NCBI RefSeq assembly: GCF_900104455.1
Contig: NZ_FNHB01000001.1
Coordinates: 992,001-1,056,000, forward strand
Reading direction: 5' to 3'
Origin: Dendrosporobacter quercicolus
GTDB lineage: Bacteria; Bacillota; Negativicutes; DSM-1736; Dendrosporobacteraceae
Length of the DNA stretch: 64,000 bases
Under the pieces are notes generated by a model, which saw only the letters and a program-made list of their open reading frames with translations, searched no databases and had not been told where the DNA came from. Both the position numbers and the translations under genes were made by a program. Below are positions 12,001 through 18,000 of the stretch, piece after piece (the stretch's first letter is position 1; every line of letters starts with the position of its first letter).

Positions 12001-15000
12001 GGACTGCCGTCGCTGTGACGGAGGACAGCCCACAGAACCGCCGGGCAGCGGCTGAAAATTCCCATTTCCTGCAGGGCAAAAGACAGCACCGTCTGGCCGC
12101 CGGTCGTAAAACCGGCCGCCACCTGCCAGGCAGCCTCCAGCAAAGCGGCGGGCAGTACGAATTGCTCCTGCCCGCCGGGAGCAAGGCCAGTCAGACCCAG
12201 CTTGGCCAGCACCAGGCTCTGCCCCGCATATACAGCCTCAATTCCCGGGTATCCGGGACCAGAGTCATTTCCTGCCGCCGTAAAGGCTGTCCCGCATTGA
12301 GCGGGACTTAACCCCTGACGGGTGCATTCCGCCTGGATGGCCCCGAGATCCAGGGCCGGATGTTCGCCAGCCGCACCGGGCGCTGCGCTGCCCTGTCCAT
12401 ATACGGTGACTTCCCCGTCGGCTCCTGTGCCCTCGCTGTATATTTCATAGCCGATCGTCCCGTTATCGCCGGGGAACAGCGCAATGTGCACCCGAACCGG
12501 TTGCTCGCCCACAACAATTGGCTGATCCCAAATTACATCGGTCAGACGGATGCCGTTTTTTTCTTCCTGCTTTCCTGTCCCCAGCGCCACTGCCGCCCGG
12601 GCCATTTCAAGACCGGCCGCCCCCGACAAGACCCGCTGCCCTGCCAGGATCTGATCGGTCAGGAAAAACGCCTCACCGGTGAAGGTCGAACTGTACCGTT
12701 GTTCCGCTAAGTCCGAAGTATTTTGCTGCAGCAACGGATGCAGGCAATCAGCGCCAGCCGGCGGCAGGCCGCAGGCGTTTTTAGGCGCAGCCCTTTCGGG
12801 CAGCCAATACCGCTCCCTGGCAAAGGGATAGGCCGGCAGACTGATCCGGTAAGGCTTGCGGTCATCATACAGCCTGTTCCAGTCGAAGCTCAGACCCTTT
12901 ACCCATAAAGCCAGCAGCTTGCCGTATTTTCCCCGTTTAAGCCACTTATCCAGGGCTTCCTGCCATTCTTCATCCGCCGTAAAAATGCTCAGAGTCTCTT
13001 TATCGCGCTTCACCCGGCCTTGATATAAGCCGCTGGTTTGACCCGCTAAAAAACCGCTCAGCTTTTCTGCCAGCTCTTGCATCGAGCCTGCCAGCAGGCC
13101 CAGGCGTTCTTCCATCGCATCCCGGCCAACCTGGAGTGTATAGGCGATATTCGCTAAATCTCCCTCGGCGAACTGCCGGTCGCCAATTGCCGTCAGCAAT
13201 CTCTCCGCCTGCGCTGTAAGCTGCTTGCCGTTCCTGGCCGATAATACAATGATTGCCGGCTTGGGCCGGCCGGCTGTGCTGAGCGCCGCTTCCGACCGGG
13301 CCGGAACATATTCTTCCAGCACGACATGCGCATTGGCGCCCCCCGCCCCGAAGGACGATATCCCCGCGATCCTGGGGTATTCCCTGCTTTCTCCGTTAAC
13401 GTCGATCACCGGCCGTTTCCATTCCGCCAGCTCCTGCTGCACGACAAACGGTGTTTTGGCAAACTGAATATTGGGATTCAGCGTCTTGGCATGCAGGCTT
13501 GGTGCGATTTTCCGGTGCTTCATTTGCAGGATCACCTTGGCTATGCCGGCAATCCCGGCTGCCGCTTCCAGATGGCCGATATTTGATTTTACCGAGCCAA
13601 TGGCGCAAAACCCTGTATCCTGCGTATCCCTGGCAAAGGCTTGCAGCAGTCCGGCGATTTCAATTGGATCGCCAAGCTCGGTCCCGGTTCCGTGCGCTTC
13701 GATATAACTGATGGCCCGGGCATGAACGCCGGCTTTCTCCAGGGCTTCCCGGATGACGGCCCCCTGGGCCCTGGGATTGGGTACCGTATATCCGTTGGTT
13801 TTTCCGCCATGATTAATGCTGGTCCCCCGGATGACGGCGTAAATATGATCATGATCGGCCAGCGCCCGCGACAGGGGCTTTAGCAATACGCACCCCACCC
13901 CTTCGCCAGGCACGAATCCGTCGGCCCCCTGGCCAAAGCTTTTGCATTGCCCGTCAGTGGCCAGCATTTGAAAGTTGCATAGCTGGATATAGCTTGCCGG
14001 ATGCAGATATAAATTCACGCCCCCTGCAATCGCCGCTTCGCATTCGCCGCGGTAAAGATGTTCGCAAGCCTCATGTATGGCCGTCAATGCGGAGGAGCAC
14101 ATGGTATCAACCGGCATGCTGGGGCCTTGCAGATTTAAGAGATAAGAAACCCGGTTCGCCACCGAACCAAAGGAAGTTTGCGGAAAAGCGTCCTTATCCT
14201 GTTTCCTTAAATCCGGACCATATAAAGCAAAGCCTGTTTTGGTAATTCCGGCAAACACACCGATGCGCTGCCGGTGCTGCTTGGCAAGCTGTTCCCTGGT
14301 ATAGCCCGCATCCTCCAGCACTTCCCAGCAGGACTCAAGAAACAACCGTTCCTGCGGGTCCATATTGAGCGCTTCCGCCGGGGAAATTGCAAAAAACAAA
14401 GGATCAAAATCCGCAAAACCCTCGACAAAGCCCCCCCATTTGCTGTAGCTTTTCCCTTGGACGGCAGCCGTTGTTTTATCCGGCGCAAAGAACTCCGCCA
14501 GACCCCAGCGGTCTGGGGGAATTTCACTGATGCAGTCTTTGCCTGCCGCTAAATTGCGCCAGAATTCGGCCATATTTTTCGCCTGCGGGTAACGGCCGCT
14601 CAGCCCAACGACAGCGATAGGTTCCCGGGGCTTGGCGTCCGGCGCGGCCATAGCCGCAAAACTTCCAGCCGCGCCGGCCGGCTGGGTTGGCGCAGGATAT
14701 TCTCCCTCGCGCGGCAACGCGGCTGCCGCTTCTTTACCCGCTACCGGCGCTTCGGTTCCGGTCCACCGCCTGCACTCTTGCGGGTATTCTGCAGCCAGAT
14801 ATTCCGCTACCTCGCCCAGGGTCTGGTATTCAAAAAATATTGTTTTGGACAATTCTTCAAAGGCAGCCGCCAGTTTTTCATTAAACCCGGTTATCATAAT
14901 AGAATCAATGCCATAGTTCTCCAACGGCTCGTCAGCCTCAATCCTGTCGGCGTTCAGCTTAGCAATTTCCCCCAACAGGACTTTAAGCTGATGCAGGGTT

Positions 15001-18000
15001 TTTTCTTTCAGTATGACCGGATCGAAGGGCAGGGCGGCGGCGGAAGGCCCGCGTACTTGCAGCGGGGCGGTCAGCAGGTATTCCCGCATTTTGGCCAAAT
15101 CGCCTTCCATTACCAGCACCTGGCTCCGGCTTAGTGCAAAGACCTGATAGAATGCCCGCAGGCCGGTCCGGGTCTCTAAGGCGACAATACCCAGGGTTTG
15201 CCGGAGCGTCCTTGCCAGGGCTTCATCGATCTGCATTCCCCCCTCTTTCCACAGCGGCCAGTTGATGGATAAGGTTCTGCCGTAACGCTGATTTGCGGCC
15301 GCCAGCCCGCTCCGGTACTCTGCATAGGCGTCCATAAAGGCGTTGGCGGTTGCGTAGTCGGACTGCCCGATATTGCCCCTGATGCCCGTCCCGGAGGAAA
15401 AGAAAATAAAGAAGTCCAGCGGCAGGTCCTTGCTTGCTTCGTCCAGGCTTACCAGGCCGCTGACCTTGGGAGCCAGCACTTCGGCAAACTCCGCCGGGGT
15501 CTTTTTGAGGATGAAATTGTCCCGCAGCACGCCTGCCGCATGGATGATGCCATTTAGCCGGCCAAATTCCTGTTGGATGCTTTGGATCAAGTCCGTAACA
15601 GCCTGCGCCTGGGTGACATCAACCTGCCTGTATGCAAGCCTGGCGCCCAGATTTCGGATTTCCTGCAGTTTGGCCTGTTTGGCCGCGTTCAGCTGCGACC
15701 GGCCTGTGAGGATCAGGGTGGCATCCTTGACTTTGCCGGCAATTTCCCCGGCAAAGATCGCCCCCAGTCCACTGGCGCCTCCGGTAATCAAATAAACCCC
15801 CCCGTCTTTCCAGGGAACTTCCTCCCGGTCGGCTTCCACTTCCCGCAGGATGGCAACAGTTCTGCCGCCGTCCTGGTAACGAATCTGCCGGTCATGGGGC
15901 CTCCGGCTGTTTTCCGTCAGTTTAGCCGCGATTTCTTCGCTGCCTGCACCTGCTTCGACCTCAATGAGCTGGCCGATAAGTTTGGGGTTCTCCAATTGCG
16001 CCGTTTTCAATAAACCGGAGAGCCCACGGAACAGCAACTGGTCATTTTGCGGCGAAATGACCAGTTGGATCAAGGCCCTTCCCTTAGGTTGATTCTTTAG
16101 GATGCCCTGGATTTGGGCAAACACCTGGGCGGCATAGGTCTGAAACCGTTCCGCTATGTTGCTCTCCTGCGCCTGCAGAATGAGGCAGCGCACCCCGCTT
16201 AACCGGGCTTCGATGCTTTCCGGCGAAACTCCGGCCGGCTCGCAAAGCAGCACCACATGCTGCTCATAGCCGGGAACAGGCAGTTCCCCGTTATGAGTGG
16301 CTTGTTCCTGCCAGCACGGGTAGGCCAGCAGGATTTCGGTACTTACCGGGGCCGGCCCATCCACCGCCGGCAGCCAATACCGTTCCCGGGCAAACGGATA
16401 GGTCGGCAAACTGATGCGGCGGGGTCTTTCGCCGTCATAAAGCTTCTGCCAGTCCAGCGGCAAGCCTTGTACCCACAGTTGGGCCAAATTGCCGGTTTTT
16501 TCCCGGAGCCAGCGGGCAATCGCTTGTTCTATATCCTCTTCGACCGCCAGCGGAGCCGTCGCAGCCCGGCCTTTTTTCACCTGCCCGAAAAAGCAGCTTT
16601 CGGCATCCTCCCGGCCATTGAGGAATAATGCTAACTTTTGCAGCAGTTCAGGTATCGTGCTGACGATGAAGGCAACCCGGCAGGCCATGGCTTCCCGTCC
16701 GGTTTGCAGGGTGTAGGCCAGAGCCGTGATGTCGATCGCCGCTGCACCGGTAAGTTCAGGAGCTGAAGCTTCGGGGGCCAGGCCTTGATTTTCCGGTAAA
16801 GGTTCTTTTTCCTTGCGCAGAAAATCCAGCAGCTTTTGCGCATAGGCTTTGAGGCCGGCTTCGTTCTTCGCCGACAGAGGCACAATCACCGGACTGGGCG
16901 GACGGACAGTGATGACCTCCTGTTTAGGGGAAACATATTCTTCGATAATAAGGTGAGCATTGCTGCCGTTGGCGCCAAAAGAGCTTAAACCGGCGCGTCT
17001 GGGGTAAACGGTTTTCTTACCGTCTGTCTCTATTTCCGGGCGGGTCCATTTCCTAAGCTGATCCGCAACATAAAACGGTGTATCCTGAAAAGGGATATAC
17101 GGGTTCAAAGTTTCCGAATGCAGCGAAGGAAATATTTCCCGGTGCTTCAATTGCAGCAACAGCTTGGTAAGCCCGGCAATTCCGGCCGCGGCTTCCAAAT
17201 GACCGATATTTGATTTGGCCGACCCGATCGCGCAGTATTGCTGTTCCTGGGTCCATTGCTGAAACGACCGCTTCAGTCCTTGGATTTCAATCGGGTCTCC
17301 CAAAGCCGTACCGGTTCCATGCGCTTCCACATAACTGATTGTGCGCGGATCAATGCCGGCTTTTTTCAGGGCAGCGGTGATCACTTCAGACTGGGCGACA
17401 GGATCAGGGACCATGGCTCCCGAGGTTTTGCCCACATGGTTCAGCGCCGATCCCTTGATTACGCCATAGATCGGGTAGCCTTCCCGTTCCGCCTGTGCCA
17501 GCGTTGTCAATAATACGGCCCCCACCCCTTCGCCCGGTACATACCCATCGCCGCCGGCCCCAAAGCTCCGGCATCTTCCCTGCGAGGCCAGCAGCCTGGC
17601 TTGCGCCAAAAACATATACTTATGGGGATGCGTAACCAGGTTGACGCCGCCGGCAACCGCATAATGGCAGTCCCGCCGCCGGAGGCTTTCACAAGCCAGG
17701 TGGATGGCGGTCAAGGCAGAGGAGCACATGCTGTCGACGGCCAGCGAAGGACCATGAAAATTCAGGCAGTAGGATACCATATTGGGGATTGAGGCGGGAC
17801 TTGTACCAAACGCCGTCGGCGTCCCGCGGTGAGTCATGTCTGCGGCAAAAAGTTCATAATGGCTCCAAAATACTCCGACAAACACACCGACGCTTTTTTC
17901 GCCGGAGGACGGAAAGTAATGTTCGGTTCTGTTTTGATAAAATCCCGCATCTTCACAAGCTTCCCAGGCCGTTTCCAGAAACAGCCTGGCCTGAGGATCC

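Noticed and set aside
11121-12311. Plus-strand open frame of 396 codons
   Set aside because: It is entirely antisense to the M11 DH-KR region of gene A, has low-complexity Gln, Pro and Arg-rich translation, and no ribosome binding site; it arises from GC-rich codon use on the other strand.
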